A stretch of 44,535 bases of DNA from Novosphingobium naphthalenivorans NBRC 102051 (GTDB taxonomy: Bacteria; Pseudomonadota; Alphaproteobacteria; Sphingomonadales; Sphingomonadaceae): positions 1-44,535 of the forward strand of contig NZ_BCTX01000041.1 of assembly GCF_001590985.1 (NCBI RefSeq), in the 5' to 3' direction. The notes beneath the pieces are model-generated. The model did no database searches. It was not told where the DNA came from and saw only the letters and a list, made by a program, of their open reading frames with translations. Of this stretch, positions 8,914-18,265 are shown in pieces (the stretch's first letter is position 1; every line of letters starts with the position of its first letter). The position numbers and the translations under genes were made by a program.

Positions 8914-9183
8914 ATGACCGAGCTTTCATCCCGCCTCGCCCGCCTGAAGTTCCGCGCCTGGCACCGCGGCACGCGCGAGGCCGACTACATGATCGGCTGC
9001 TTCTTCGATCGCTTCCATGCCGAATGGACCGAAGCCGAGATCGACCTGTTCGAAACCATGATCGAAGAGGAAGACGTCGACATCATGGCCTGGGCGCTCG
9101 GCACGCAGAGCATTCCCGAGGAATACCGCAGTCCGCTGATGGACCGCATGATGAAGCTCGATTACGTCGAGATCCCGCGCTGA
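8914..9183 (+). CDS. sdhE: Succinate dehydrogenase assembly factor 2 (SdhE)
   Basis: 89 residues. A small cytosolic helical protein that helps attach FAD to the succinate dehydrogenase flavoprotein. The family signature RGTRE (R18, G19, E22), followed by a segment with an acidic stretch (MIEEEDVDI) and the WALG turn, is clear. The frame remains open upstream to 8878 with a TTG and an ATG at 8884, but the family begins close to the RLARLKFRAWHRG helix, so ATG 8914 is preferred; no strong ribosome site helps the choice. It is followed by a 7-bp-stem hairpin at 9188. Confidence 0.9.
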   Translation: MTELSSRLARLKFRAWHRGTREADYMIGCFFDRFHAEWTEAEIDLFETMIEEEDVDIMAWALGTQSIPEEYRSPLMDRMMKLDYVEIPR

Positions 9184-9187
9184 GCGG

Positions 9188-9205
9188 CAAACTTCGCTAA
9201 GTTTG
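9188..9205 (+). terminator. Hairpin after sdhE
   Basis: CAAACTT, loop CGCT, AAGTTTG: a perfect 7-bp stem starting 5 bases after the sdhE stop. It has no T run after it, so it may be an RNA end-protecting hairpin or a weak terminator. Confidence 0.45.
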
Positions 9206-9434
9206 TCCACATCGCGCACCGGAAAGTTTCTCAGGTTTACTGTAAAATCATAGACTTGTGCGGCCATGAACTTCACGCCGCCCGTGATGATTGCCAACGA
9301 TGTCAAAGAACGCCGCCTGCACCGGGGCCGCAGCGAGTCTGACAGATGATGGCCCAATAGGAAAACTGGGTAGGAAAGCCCCATGCGGTTTCCTGGCCCG
9401 GCGAAAAGTCCTCTCTTATTGATGTGCCTCAAAG

Positions 9435-9460
9435 CGCATATGCGGGTGAACGCATATGCA
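9435..9460. promoter_or_regulatory. Twin palindromes, likely ArsR operator
   Basis: CGCATATGCG (9435-9444, perfect palindrome) and CGCATATGCA (9451-9460) are spaced 16 bp centre to centre, and end 6 bp before the arsR start codon. Two palindromes on nearby helix faces directly before an ArsR-type repressor gene suggest autoregulation. Binding is inferred. Confidence 0.6.
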
Positions 9461-9466
9461 GGGAAC

Positions 9467-9781
9467 ATGGACAGGCCAATCGACGAACTGCTGAACGCTC
9501 TTTCCGAACCCACCCGGCTGCGCGCGCTGCAAATGGTCTGGGACGGTGAGGAGCATTGCGTCTGCGAACTGATGGACAGGCTGGGCGTGACCCAGTCGCG
9601 CATGTCACGGCACATGGGACGGCTGAAGGCCGCCGGTCTGCTGGTCGACCGGCGCGACGCACAATGGGTGCGGTATCGCCGCAACCCGGCCCTGCCGCCC
9701 GCCTGGACAGCCGTTGTCGATGCGATTCTGGCCGCATTACCGCCGTTGGAAAATGCCCTCTGCCACAGGAAGGCCGCCTGA
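9467..9781 (+). CDS. ArsR-family metalloregulator
   Basis: 104 residues. A winged-helix repressor of the ArsR/SmtB family. The recognition region VTQSRMSRHMGRLKAAGLL (about 41-59) and the following wing are clear. Cys31 and Cys33 in EHCVCEL match the metalloid-binding position of arsenic-sensing ArsR proteins; Cys99 near the C terminus may be a third ligand. The frame is open upstream to 9383, but ATG 9467 has AGGGA before it and follows the twin palindromes. It is the first gene of a three-gene cassette; its stop is 1 bp from the permease start. Arsenic-type inducer is likely but not shown. Confidence 0.9.
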   Translation: MDRPIDELLNALSEPTRLRALQMVWDGEEHCVCELMDRLGVTQSRMSRHMGRLKAAGLLVDRRDAQWVRYRRNPALPPAWTAVVDAILAALPPLENALCHRKAA

Positions 9782-9782
9782 T

Positions 9783-10838
9783 ATGAACACGCACGCCCTG
9801 TCGCTGAAAGACATGCGCAAGTCGCAAGCCATCTGGTTTGCCGGTATCGCCGCTGCGCTCGTCTTGTGGTTCGCCCTCTACCGGCAACTCCTGCCTTCCG
9901 CGCAGTGGCTGGTGGCGCAGACTCCGATCAAGCCGGGAAGCCATCTGGCGTCCTCGGTCGAATTCTTCTTCTACGACACCCCCAAAGTGCTGATGCTGCT
10001 CACGCTCGTGGTGTTCGCCATGGGCGTGGTGCGCACGTTCTTCTCGCCCGAGCACACCCGCGCCCTGCTGGCGGGCAAGCGCGAAGGTCTGGGCAACATC
10101 GCCGCGGCGCATCTGGGCATTGTCACGCCGTTCTGTTCCTGCTCGGCAGTGCCGCTCTTCGTCGGTTTCGTATCCGCCGGGGTTCCGCTCGGCGTCACCT
10201 TCTCGTTCCTGATTGCCGCGCCGATGGTGAACGAAGTCGCCCTCGGGCTCCTTTTCGCGCTGGTCGGCTGGCAAGTCGCGCTGACCTATCTCGCCTTCGG
10301 CCTCGGTCTGGCGATCGTCGCGGGCTGGGTCATCGGCCGCCTGCATCTCGAAGGCTGGCTTGAGCCCTGGGTGCGGGAAGTCCGTGCCGGCGAGACCGAA
10401 CTCGAAGACATCCATATGTCCTGGGTCGACCGCTTCGAGGCCGGCTGGGACGCGGTCAAGGAGATCGTTGGCAAAGTCTGGTACTGGATCATCGCCGGGA
10501 TCGCGGCCGGGGCCTTCATTCACGGATACGTGCCCGCCGAGCTTCTCTCGCACATCATGGGCGCCGATCGCTGGTGGTCGGTTCCGGCCGCGATCCTGCT
10601 CGGCATCCCGATGTATTCGAACGCCGCCGGCATCATCCCGGTCATCGAGGCCCTGCTCGGCAAGGGCACCGCGCTCGGCACTGTTCTCGCCTTCATGATG
10701 TCGGTGATTGCGCTGTCGTTTCCCGAAATGATCATTCTGCGCAAAGTGCTCAGCCTGAAACTGATCGCCGTGTTCATTGCCGTGGTCGGCTGCGGCATTC
10801 TGGCCGTCGGCTACCTGTTCAACGCCCTCTTCTCGTAA
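9783..10838 (+). CDS. ArsP-type permease (DUF318 family)
   Basis: 351 residues, inner membrane, with about 8 hydrophobic segments. The hallmark TPFCSCSAVPLF (Cys118, Cys120) followed by GVPLGVTFSFLIAAPMVNE, and the second-half repeat GIPMYSNAAGIIP, identify the permease family that includes the organoarsenical exporter ArsP. The ATG at 9783 lies 1 bp past the arsR stop, with AGGAAGG upstream, so translation is probably coupled; the earlier ATG at 9714 would overlap arsR. A long cytoplasmic loop (about 195-225) separates the two halves. Export of trivalent organoarsenicals is the best guess from family and neighbours; other soft-metal substrates are possible. Confidence 0.87.
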   Translation: MNTHALSLKDMRKSQAIWFAGIAAALVLWFALYRQLLPSAQWLVAQTPIKPGSHLASSVEFFFYDTPKVLMLLTLVVFAMGVVRTFFSPEHTRALLAGKREGLGNIAAAHLGIVTPFCSCSAVPLFVGFVSAGVPLGVTFSFLIAAPMVNEVALGLLFALVGWQVALTYLAFGLGLAIVAGWVIGRLHLEGWLEPWVREVRAGETELEDIHMSWVDRFEAGWDAVKEIVGKVWYWIIAGIAAGAFIHGYVPAELLSHIMGADRWWSVPAAILLGIPMYSNAAGIIPVIEALLGKGTALGTVLAFMMSVIALSFPEMIILRKVLSLKLIAVFIAVVGCGILAVGYLFNALFS

Positions 10839-10851
10839 AAGGTATCCTCTC

Positions 10852-11088
10852 ATGAAAGACATCAAAGTGCTCGGCCCCGGCTGCAAGCGGTGCCAGACGA
10901 CCGAAGACATGGTGAAAGCCGCCGCCGGCGAACTGGGGCTCGACGTCTCGGTCGAGAAAGTCACGGATTACGCCGAGATCGCCAAATACGGCATCGTTTC
11001 CACGCCCGGCATCGTCATCGACGGCAAGGTCGTCCATGCCGGAGGCCTGCCCAAGGAAGACGATCTCAAGCGCTGGCTGAATGCGTGA
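10852..11088 (+). CDS. Small thioredoxin-fold redox protein
   Basis: 78 residues. It matches the redox-active disulfide protein 2 / MTH895 type of short thioredoxins: MKDIKVLGPGCKRCQ with active-site Cys11-Lys-Arg-Cys14, and the cis-proline segment STPGIVIDGK. No signal peptide, so cytosolic. It starts 13 bp after the permease stop and closes the cassette. Such proteins commonly accompany ArsP/DUF318 permeases; a role in reducing the substrate or resetting cysteines of the permease is inference. Confidence 0.88.
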   Translation: MKDIKVLGPGCKRCQTTEDMVKAAAGELGLDVSVEKVTDYAEIAKYGIVSTPGIVIDGKVVHAGGLPKEDDLKRWLNA

Positions 11089-11234
11089 TCTGCATGGCTG
11101 GCTGTCCTGGTTCGCAGGGGCAGCCTGCCGTATGACCCCGGATACTCCCCATGCCCGTGATCGACGGGCAGATTTTCGGCAAGTACGGCGATGTGGTGAA
11201 TGACGGGAAAGTCGGACTCCCGGCAAAAGAACTT

Positions 11235-11334
11235 GTCGCCCCGCGAAGGCGGGGGCCCCGCTTCCTTGTCGTCACCTTGCCCAGGCCGAGCGGAAGCCGA
11301 AGAAAAGCGGGATCCCCGCCTTCGCGGGGATGAC
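11235..11334. repeat. Inverted repeat pair, REP-like
   Basis: Two facing copies of a GC-rich motif: left arm 11235-11263 containing CCCCGCGAAGGCGGGG, right arm 11306-11334 containing CCCCGCCTTCGCGGGG. The arms match over about 29 bases except for a 1-base indel and one or two changes. Each arm is itself a small hairpin (CCCCGC-GAAG-GCGGGG). This form is typical of short dispersed palindromic repeats placed between genes. Confidence 0.8.
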
Positions 11335-11423
11335 GGAAATGGGTAGGGGAGAAGAGGAGGCAGCTTTCAGAAAGCTGCGTGAGCTCGCTGGATGGCCGCT
11401 TTGTCGGGGTGAGCAGTCACGAA

Positions 11424-11557
11424 ATCCTCCCCCATCGGGGGAGGGGAACCGCCCGCAGGGTGGTGGAGGGGGCTTGCACACGCTGGCGTTACGTTTGAGC
11501 GCGCCCCCCCTCCGTCAGCCACTTCGTGTCTGCCACCTCCCCCGGTGGGGGAGGATC
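11424..11557. repeat. Second inverted repeat pair, REP-like
   Basis: Facing copies of ATCCTCCCCCATCGGGGGAG (11424-11443) and its near complement CTCCCCCGGTGGGGGAGGAT (11538-11557), one mismatch. Inside, GGTGGAGGGGGC and GCCCCCCCTCC extend the pairing. The sequence differs from the first pair, so two repeat families sit side by side. Confidence 0.8.
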
Positions 11558-11716
11558 TTGAAACGTCCGCTCTGTCGGCGTCTCCGGAATGACAGCTCAC
11601 AGACAAAATACCGCAATAGCCGCCATCCGTTCCATCCCTCGAATTTCCCGCGCGCGCCAAGGCACCCAAGGCGATTGAATTTCGCGCCCGAGCCGCTATC
11701 TCGCGCCATTCCTGTC

Positions 11717-14700
11717 ATGCCCGACATTCAACGCATTCTCTCGGCCACGACGCCGCTGACGCTGGCCTCGGTGACGCGCGGGGCGCAGCCGCTGGTCATG
11801 GCTGACCTGGCGCGCGCCGCCAAAGGCCGCGCCGTGTTCATTGCCGACAACGAAGCGGCGATGAGTGCCGTGGCCGAAGCAGCGCGGTTCTTCGCGCCCG
11901 AGCTGGATGTCGTCGAGTTCCCGGCGTGGGACTGCTTGCCCTATGACCGCGCCAGCCCGGCGCTGTCGGTCAGCTCGCGCAGGCTGGCGGCGCTGCACCG
12001 CTTGCAAGCGAAGCGGTCCGGTCCGCAACTGCTCGTCACCACCACCAATGCCGTGCTGCAGCGCGTGCTCACGCCGTTCCGCATCCGGGAATCGGTGCGC
12101 CTTATCAAGCCGGGCATGGAGATCGGCCACGAAAGCCTGATCGCGCTGCTGCGGCGCCAAGGCTACCAGCGCAGCGATACCGCGATCGACGCGGGCGAGT
12201 TCGCGGTGCGCGGCTCGATCTTCGACATCGTGCCTTCGGGGCTCGATGCCTCTGGATCTGCAGGTGGCCTGCGGCTCGACTTTTTCGGGGACGAACTGGA
12301 AACGCTGCGCCTGTTCGATACCGGCACCCAGCGCTCGACCGGCACGATCGATGAATTCCTGCTGCTGCCCGCCAGCGAATCCCTGCTCGACGAGGATACC
12401 GTCAAGCGCTTCCGCAGCCGCTACCGCGAGATGTTCGGGGCCAATGCGACCGGCGATCCGCTCTATCAGGCGGTCAGCGACGGGCGGCGGCTGGCGGGCA
12501 TGGAGCACTGGCTGCCGCTGTTCGAAGACCGGCTCGTCACGCTGTTCGATCACCTCTCGGACGACGACCTGATCGTCGCCGATGCCTCGGCCGTTGGCGC
12601 GATCGAAGAACGGCTCGGCGACATTGCCGATTATCACAAGGCGCGCCTTGAAACCTCGGGCCAGAAGGCGGGCAGCTATCGCCCGCTGGCAATCGACGCG
12701 CTCTATCTGGGCGAGGAGGAGCTGCGGCAGGCGCTTTCCAGTTTCCCCGTTCATCAGGCCGATCCCTTCTCCAAGCCCGAAAGCGGCAAGGTCATCGATT
12801 TCGGCTTCGGCAATGCCCGCGACTTCACGCCCGAGCGGGCGCGCGGCGACAATGCCTATGAGGCTGCGGCGAAGCACCTGCAGGCGATCGGCAAGAGCGG
12901 CCGCAAGGCGATCCTTGCGGCCTATTCCACCGGCAGCCGGGCGCGTCTCGTCTCGATTCTGGGCGAAGCAAGCCAGTCAAACAAATGGGGACCGGAGCCG
13001 CGTCTGGCCGATACCTGGCAGGAAGCGCTGGGCCTCGCCGTGCAGGGCCGCTCCGCCGCGCTGGTGCTGCCACTCGAAACCGGCTTTTCGAACGATGCGA
13101 TCGAAGTCGTCACCGAGCAGGACATCCTCGGCGACCGGCTCGTGCGCCGCAAGAAGAAGCGCAAGGATTCCGACGCTTTCCTCGCCGAACTTTCGGCGCT
13201 GACGCCGGGCGACCTGATCGTCCACATGGACCACGGCATCGGCCGCTACGAAGGCCTGCAGTCGATCCCGGTGGGCCAGAGCCCGCACGACTGCGTGATG
13301 CTGACCTATGCGGGCGGCGACAAGCTCTACATCCCGGTCGAGAACCTCGATGTGCTTTCGCGCTACGGCAGCGAGAGCGAGGGCGTCGCGCTCGACAAGC
13401 TGGGCGGCGAAGGCTGGCAGAAGCGGCGTGCACGCCTCAAGGAACGCATCCGCGAGATTGCGGGCGAGCTGATGAAGACCGCCGCCGCGCGCGCGCTGCG
13501 CAAGGCGCCTGTGCTGGTGCCCGAAGGCTCGGCCTACGACCAGTTCGTCGACCGCTTCCCCTGGCAGGAAACCGAGGATCAGGACCGCGCCATCGAGGAC
13601 GTTCTGGGCGACCTCTCCGAAGGCAAGCCGATGGACCGCCTCGTCTGCGGCGATGTCGGCTTCGGCAAGACCGAAGTGGCCCTGCGCGCGGCTTTCGTGG
13701 CCGCCATGGCCGGGCAGCAGGTGGCGGTGGTGGCGCCGACCACCCTGCTCGCCCGCCAGCACTATGCCGGCTTTGCCGAGCGTTTCGCCGGCTTCCCGCT
13801 CGAAGTCGGCCGCCTCTCGCGCCTCGTGCCCGAGAAGGAAGCACGCACCACCCGCGAGGGGCTGGCCAGCGGCACCGTCGACATCGTCTGCGGCACCCAC
13901 GCGATCCTGTCGAAGTCGGTGCAGTTCAAGCGGCTCGGGCTCGTGATTGTCGACGAGGAGCAGCGCTTCGGCGTCAATCACAAGGAAAAGCTCAAGCAGC
14001 TTCGCACCGACGTGCACGTGCTGACGCTCACCGCCACGCCGATCCCCCGCACGCTGCAGATGGCGATGAGCGGCCTGCGCGAACTCTCGACCATCCAGAC
14101 CCCGCCGGTCGACCGCCTCGCGGTGCGCACTTACGTGATGGAATGGGACGACATGGTGATGCGCGAGGCGCTGCTGCGCGAACATCATCGCGGCGGGCAG
14201 AGCTTCATCATCGTGCCGCGCATCTCGGACATGCCCGAGGTCGAGGACTGGCTGCACAAGCACGTGCCTGAAGTGAAGTTCATCACCGCGCACGGCCAGA
14301 TGGGCGCGGGCGAAGTGGAAGAGCGCATGAGCGCGTTCTACGAGGGCAAGTACGAAGTGCTGCTTTCGACCACGATCGTCGAGAGCGGCATCGACATCCC
14401 GCGCGCCAATACGATCATCATCCACCGCGCCGACCGCTTCGGCCTCGCTCAGCTCTACCAGCTACGAGGGCGCGTGGGCCGCTCGAAGCTGCGCGCTTAT
14501 GCCTACCTGACGACGCCAGCCAGCCAGCAGCTATCCGAGGTGGCCGAGAAGCGCCTGAAAGTGCTGGGCGATCTCGACAGTCTGGGCGCGGGCTTCCAGC
14601 TCGCCAGCCACGATCTCGACATTCGCGGCGCGGGCAATCTGCTGGGCGACGAGCAGTCCGGCCATATCCGCGAAGTGGGCTTCGAACTCTACCAGTCGAT

Positions 14701-15220
14701 GCTCGAAGACGCGATCCTGGAAGCCCGCGCGGGCGGCGTCGGCCTGGAGAAGGATACCTCCGGCCTCAGCCCGCAGATCACGGTCGATGCCCCGATCATG
14801 ATCCCGGACGAATACGTGCCCGATCTGGCCGTGCGCATGGCGCTTTACCGCCGCCTCAACGATGCGGACAGCCAGCAGGAGATCGAGTCCCTGTCGGCCG
14901 AGATGATCGACCGCTTCGGCGACTTGCCCGCAGCCACCGCCAACCTGATCCAGCTCATCCAGATCAAGCGGCAGGCGATCGCGGCGCATATCGCCAAGAT
15001 CGACGTTGGCCCGCGCGGCACGCTGGTCAGCTTCCACAACGACAGCTTCCCCAACCCCCTGGGCCTGATCGCCTATGCCGAACGGCTGCAGGGTACGGTC
15101 AAGCTGCGGCCGGACAACAAGCTGGTGCTCGCCCGCGCCTGGGGCGATCCGAAGAGCCGCCTCAACGGGCTGTTCCAGCTGACCAAGGGCCTCGCCTCGG
15201 TGGCGCGCAAGGCGAACTGA
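11717..15220 (+). CDS. mfd: Transcription-repair coupling factor Mfd
   Basis: 1167 residues. It removes stalled RNA polymerase from damaged template strands and recruits UvrA. The order is UvrB-homology region (about 1-330), RNA polymerase-interacting domain ([20 protein letters not shown]), then the RecG-like translocase with Walker [27 protein letters not shown] and [12 protein letters not shown], and the C-terminal D7 domain. The frame is open to 11330, but ATG 11717 gives MPDIQRIL and a normal length; upstream lie palindromic repeats. No strong ribosome site is seen. It is a single gene. Confidence 0.97.
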   Translation: MPDIQRILSATTPLTLASVTRGAQPLVMADLARAAKGRAVFIADNEAAMSAVAEAARFFAPELDVVEFPAWDCLPYDRASPALSVSSRRLAALHRLQAKRSGPQLLVTTTNAVLQRVLTPFRIRESVRLIKPGMEIGHESLIALLRRQGYQRSDTAIDAGEFAVRGSIFDIVPSGLDASGSAGGLRLDFFGDELETLRLFDTGTQRSTGTIDEFLLLPASESLLDEDTVKRFRSRYREMFGANATGDPLYQAVSDGRRLAGMEHWLPLFEDRLVTLFDHLSDDDLIVADASAVGAIEERLGDIADYHKARLETSGQKAGSYRPLAIDALYLGEEELRQALSSFPVHQADPFSKPESGKVIDFGFGNARDFTPERARGDNAYEAAAKHLQAIGKSGRKAILAAYSTGSRARLVSILGEASQSNKWGPEPRLADTWQEALGLAVQGRSAALVLPLETGFSNDAIEVVTEQDILGDRLVRRKKKRKDSDAFLAELSALTPGDLIVHMDHGIGRYEGLQSIPVGQSPHDCVMLTYAGGDKLYIPVENLDVLSRYGSESEGVALDKLGGEGWQKRRARLKERIREIAGELMKTAAARALRKAPVLVPEGSAYDQFVDRFPWQETEDQDRAIEDVLGDLSEGKPMDRLVCGDVGFGKTEVALRAAFVAAMAGQQVAVVAPTTLLARQHYAGFAERFAGFPLEVGRLSRLVPEKEARTTREGLASGTVDIVCGTHAILSKSVQFKRLGLVIVDEEQRFGVNHKEKLKQLRTDVHVLTLTATPIPRTLQMAMSGLRELSTIQTPPVDRLAVRTYVMEWDDMVMREALLREHHRGGQSFIIVPRISDMPEVEDWLHKHVPEVKFITAHGQMGAGEVEERMSAFYEGKYEVLLSTTIVESGIDIPRANTIIIHRADRFGLAQLYQLRGRVGRSKLRAYAYLTTPASQQLSEVAEKRLKVLGDLDSLGAGFQLASHDLDIRGAGNLLGDEQSGHIREVGFELYQSMLEDAILEARAGGVGLEKDTSGLSPQITVDAPIMIPDEYVPDLAVRMALYRRLNDADSQQEIESLSAEMIDRFGDLPAATANLIQLIQIKRQAIAAHIAKIDVGPRGTLVSFHNDSFPNPLGLIAYAERLQGTVKLRPDNKLVLARAWGDPKSRLNGLFQLTKGLASVARKAN

Positions 15221-15308
15221 CGCGCCCGCCGCGCTCCAACCCGCCCCGCCCCCGTCGCATCGCGCCGCGTAACGCGATCGCAAGCAATTTCCGTCATGCC
15301 GGGCCACC

Positions 15309-16844
15309 ATGGCCATTCCCTCTCCCCGTCCGGGAACACCGCAAGGCGCCGGCACCATAGCGGCGGCGCTGCTGATCGCATCGGTCGTACTGCTGGTGCG
15401 CGGCGGCTCGTTTCTCACCGAGCACATCGATTCCGACGAATGGGCCTACATCCTGATGGGCGCCGACGTGGCCAAGGGGCACTTGCCCTTCGTCCACCAG
15501 TTCGACCTCAAGCCGCCGGTGGTGTTCCTGCTGTTCGGGGCAGTGATCGCCCTGTTCGGCAAGAGCCTGCTCGCGATCCGCCTGATCGGCGCCGCGGCAG
15601 TCTTCATCGCTTCGTTCTTCGGGTTCCTGATCGCCCGGCGGGCCGTGGGCGGATGGCCGGCGCTGGCAGGCGCCTTGATGACCGTGGCGCTGTGCTCGGG
15701 CGTGCTGGGGCTCGATACCAGTTCGGAGCTGCCCGCCATCGCTTTCCTCATGCCTGCCGTATGGCTGCTGGTGCGCAAGGACGAAATCGGCCTGCGCGAT
15801 GCCGCCGGGTGCGGATTGCTGGTCGCGCTGGCAGTCCTGACGCGGACCAACCTGGCGGTCGTGGCACTCGCCCTGGGGCTCCTGCTCCTCGGGCATTCCC
15901 TCTCCCTGTCCGGACGCTGCGCCAGACGGGCCTGGCTGGCCTATGGCGCCGCCGGGCTGGTCCCGCCCGCGGTGCTGGCAGCGGTCTATGCAGTAGCTGG
16001 AGAACTCGCCACATTCCGGCTGGCGATGATCGATGTGCCGCTGGCCTATTCGGGGCAGCTTTCCGCGCTGGAGGTGCTGCGCCTTCATGCCACGCAGTAC
16101 TACTACACCGCCCAGATCGCCCCGTTCGCCTATATCCCGATGACCCTGCTCGCCGCCGCCGGCATGGTGGCAAGCCTGCTGCCGCTCCTGCCCCGCAGTT
16201 CGGCCCGGACGCGAGTGGTGCTGGTGACCTGGAGCGGACTGCTGGCCGTGAGCGCCTCGCTGCTGATCGGCGGCGCGGCCTATCCGCACTACTGGCTGCA
16301 GGCCATGCCTTTCCTCGGCATCTTTGCCGCTTTCGCGATCGCTGCAGCGGCCCGTGCCGGGCGGATGTCCATGATCGCCCTGCCCCTCGCCGCAGCCCTG
16401 GCGGCCGTCCCTCCGCTTGCCGCGCTGGCGACCGGAGCCCCGCGCACGCTCGCCTTGCTGCGGCACCCGGAATCGTCCGGTCATGACATCCGCGACGCGG
16501 CGGACTGGATCCGCCAGCACGGCGGCACCCATCCGCGAGTCTGGGCGCTGCACATGCACCTCGTGCTCTATTACCTCGACGCCCCGCCGCTCTCGCGCGC
16601 GGGCGTCTATCCCAGCAATCTCGCGCGCAAGGCGATCATCGACACGCTCAGCAAGCACGGATACGTCAGCGCGGACGAGACCGGACGGATCATGGCCAGC
16701 GCCCCGCGTTTCGTCGTGACCGACCGCATGGACCGCGGCCGCACCTGGGTACGCGAGGCGGGCAAGGACATCGACGGCTGGCTGGCGGCGCACTACCGCC
16801 TTGCCGCACGCTTCGGCGATGTGGAGATCTACGAGCGGATCTGA
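15309..16844 (+). CDS. GT-C family glycosyltransferase (GT39/ArnT-like), membrane
   Basis: 511 residues with roughly ten hydrophobic segments. The first extracytoplasmic loop carries DSDEW (about residues 41-45), the Asp-containing motif expected for polyprenyl-phosphate-sugar glycosyltransferases, followed by GHLPFVHQFDLKPP, a pattern seen in PMT/ArnT-like enzymes. The C-terminal 110 residues are soluble and probably periplasmic. It likely transfers a sugar from a lipid carrier to a lipid or protein acceptor on the periplasmic side; donor and acceptor are unknown. It lies 88 bp after mfd, convergent with the EAL gene, whose stop is 3 bp away. Confidence 0.8.
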   Translation: MAIPSPRPGTPQGAGTIAAALLIASVVLLVRGGSFLTEHIDSDEWAYILMGADVAKGHLPFVHQFDLKPPVVFLLFGAVIALFGKSLLAIRLIGAAAVFIASFFGFLIARRAVGGWPALAGALMTVALCSGVLGLDTSSELPAIAFLMPAVWLLVRKDEIGLRDAAGCGLLVALAVLTRTNLAVVALALGLLLLGHSLSLSGRCARRAWLAYGAAGLVPPAVLAAVYAVAGELATFRLAMIDVPLAYSGQLSALEVLRLHATQYYYTAQIAPFAYIPMTLLAAAGMVASLLPLLPRSSARTRVVLVTWSGLLAVSASLLIGGAAYPHYWLQAMPFLGIFAAFAIAAAARAGRMSMIALPLAAALAAVPPLAALATGAPRTLALLRHPESSGHDIRDAADWIRQHGGTHPRVWALHMHLVLYYLDAPPLSRAGVYPSNLARKAIIDTLSKHGYVSADETGRIMASAPRFVVTDRMDRGRTWVREAGKDIDGWLAAHYRLAARFGDVEIYERI

Positions 16845-16847
16845 CGC

Positions 16848-18179
16848 TCAGGCCGCGGCCTGGGCCAGTTCAGCGAACAGGACCGCACTCATCGGCTGCG
16901 CGCGCAGGAAGCCCTGAAAGTAGGTGCAGCCCTCGCGCGCAGCGACTTCGCGCTGGGCCTCCTCCTCGATCCCCTCGGCAATCACCTTGAGGTCGAGCGC
17001 CTCGGCCATGGCGACGATCGCGCGCAGCACCGCCACATCGCGCTTGTCGCTGGTAATGCCCTCGATCATCGAACGGTCCAGCTTCAGGTAATGCATCGGC
17101 AGGACCTTGAGATAGCGGAAGTTGCAGAACCCGGCGCCGAAGTCGTCGAGCGCGATGCGGATGCCCTGGGCGGAGAATTCAGCCATCATCTCGGCCGCCT
17201 GCGCGACATCGCCAATCAGCGCCTGCTCGGTGATTTCCAGCGTCAGCCGGCGCGGCGGAAAGCCGCTCTCGCGCACGAGGTCGAGCATCTGGCGCACGTA
17301 GCTGCCGAAAGCCAGATCGGCCGGGGTGACATTGATCGAGAGACGCAAGGTCCCCGGCCAGCCCTGCGCCGCCCACAGCGCCTTGCGGGCGATATGGCGG
17401 GAAAGCTGCGCGACATAGTCCGCCCGCTCGGCAATGGCGAACAGCGCACCCGCGCCGATCCGGCCCAGTTCGGGGTGATTCCAGCGGGCCAGGGCCTCGG
17501 CGCCGGTCAGGCTGTCATCGGTGAGACTGAACTGGGGCTGGAACAGCACTTCGATCTCGTCGCGGTCGATGGCGCCCAGAAGGTCGGCTTCGAGTTGCGC
17601 GCTGGACCGGCCCGGCGGCGTCACTTCGCCATCGGCCCAGGCGAGCCGCCCGCCCTGCTGCTCGTTCACATGCTGCAGCGTCGTGCCGAGCCGGTCCAGC
17701 ATCGATTCGACACTCTCGCCGGTCAGGGCACGGAGCAGCGCGACACGGGGCGACAGGCGCAGGACGCCGGTGGGTGCCGCAATCGGGCGGGCGATCAGAT
17801 CGGCGAGCTGGTCGGCGAACAGCTGCCACCGCTCGCGGCTGCAGGCCTCGTTGGCGACGATCAGGAAATTGCCGCCGCCGACGCGGGCGAATTGCCAGGG
17901 CCCGTCGAGTTCCTCGGACGCGAAATGCTGGATGCGATTGGCCACTTCCTCCAACGCGCCATCGCCCGCCGCCTCGCCATAGGCAATGTTGATCGCCTCA
18001 AGCCGCCGCAGCCCCAGCAGCATGGCGTGAACGTGCGCATGGCGCGGCGCCATCGCCGGATCGGTACGCCAGGCGGCGATCCGGTCATGCACGGCCTCGA
18101 TGCCGGGAATCCCGGTCAACCGGTCCTCGATCCTGCGGGAGGGATGGTTCGTCAGGTGTTCTTGTTGAGGTGCGCCCAT
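16848..18179 (-). CDS. EAL-domain c-di-GMP phosphodiesterase with degenerate GGDEF
   Basis: 443 residues, no membrane segment. The N-terminal half (about 20-185) is a GGDEF fold whose active-site motif is GGGNF (101-105), so cyclase activity is probably lost. The C-terminal EAL domain (about 195-440) keeps the catalytic set: EAL at 228-230, the Asn of NVTPADL, LEITE, LDDFG, the Lys of LKLDRS, AEGIE and the YFQGF Gln. It should hydrolyse c-di-GMP in the cytosol; the GGDEF part may bind GTP or act in dimerisation. Single gene, divergent from nadK. The start at 18179 lacks an obvious strong ribosome site. Confidence 0.88.
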   Translation of the reverse strand: MGAPQQEHLTNHPSRRIEDRLTGIPGIEAVHDRIAAWRTDPAMAPRHAHVHAMLLGLRRLEAINIAYGEAAGDGALEEVANRIQHFASEELDGPWQFARVGGGNFLIVANEACSRERWQLFADQLADLIARPIAAPTGVLRLSPRVALLRALTGESVESMLDRLGTTLQHVNEQQGGRLAWADGEVTPPGRSSAQLEADLLGAIDRDEIEVLFQPQFSLTDDSLTGAEALARWNHPELGRIGAGALFAIAERADYVAQLSRHIARKALWAAQGWPGTLRLSINVTPADLAFGSYVRQMLDLVRESGFPPRRLTLEITEQALIGDVAQAAEMMAEFSAQGIRIALDDFGAGFCNFRYLKVLPMHYLKLDRSMIEGITSDKRDVAVLRAIVAMAEALDLKVIAEGIEEEAQREVAAREGCTYFQGFLRAQPMSAVLFAELAQAAA

Positions 18180-18265
18180 TTCCGCCCTCTAGCCCAAACC
18201 GCTTGCCAAACGGTTCAAAATTCTACAGCCCACCCATAATGGGACGATGGCAGCCGGGAAATTTG

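Larger units (their letters stand above)
11089..11716. other. Long intergenic region with two repeat elements
   Basis: 628 bp between the thioredoxin gene and mfd with no gene I can support. The mfd frame is open leftwards to 11330, but that part reads through palindromic repeats and has no protein-like composition. It holds two different paired inverted repeats, listed separately. Confidence 0.7.

Noticed and set aside
9206..9466. Cobalamin, TPP or glycine riboswitch upstream of arsR
   Set aside because: None of the conserved motif boxes of these classes is present.
11330..11716. N-terminal extension of 129 codons on mfd
   Set aside because: It reads through two palindromic repeat pairs, has low-complexity composition, and the family starts at MPDIQRIL.
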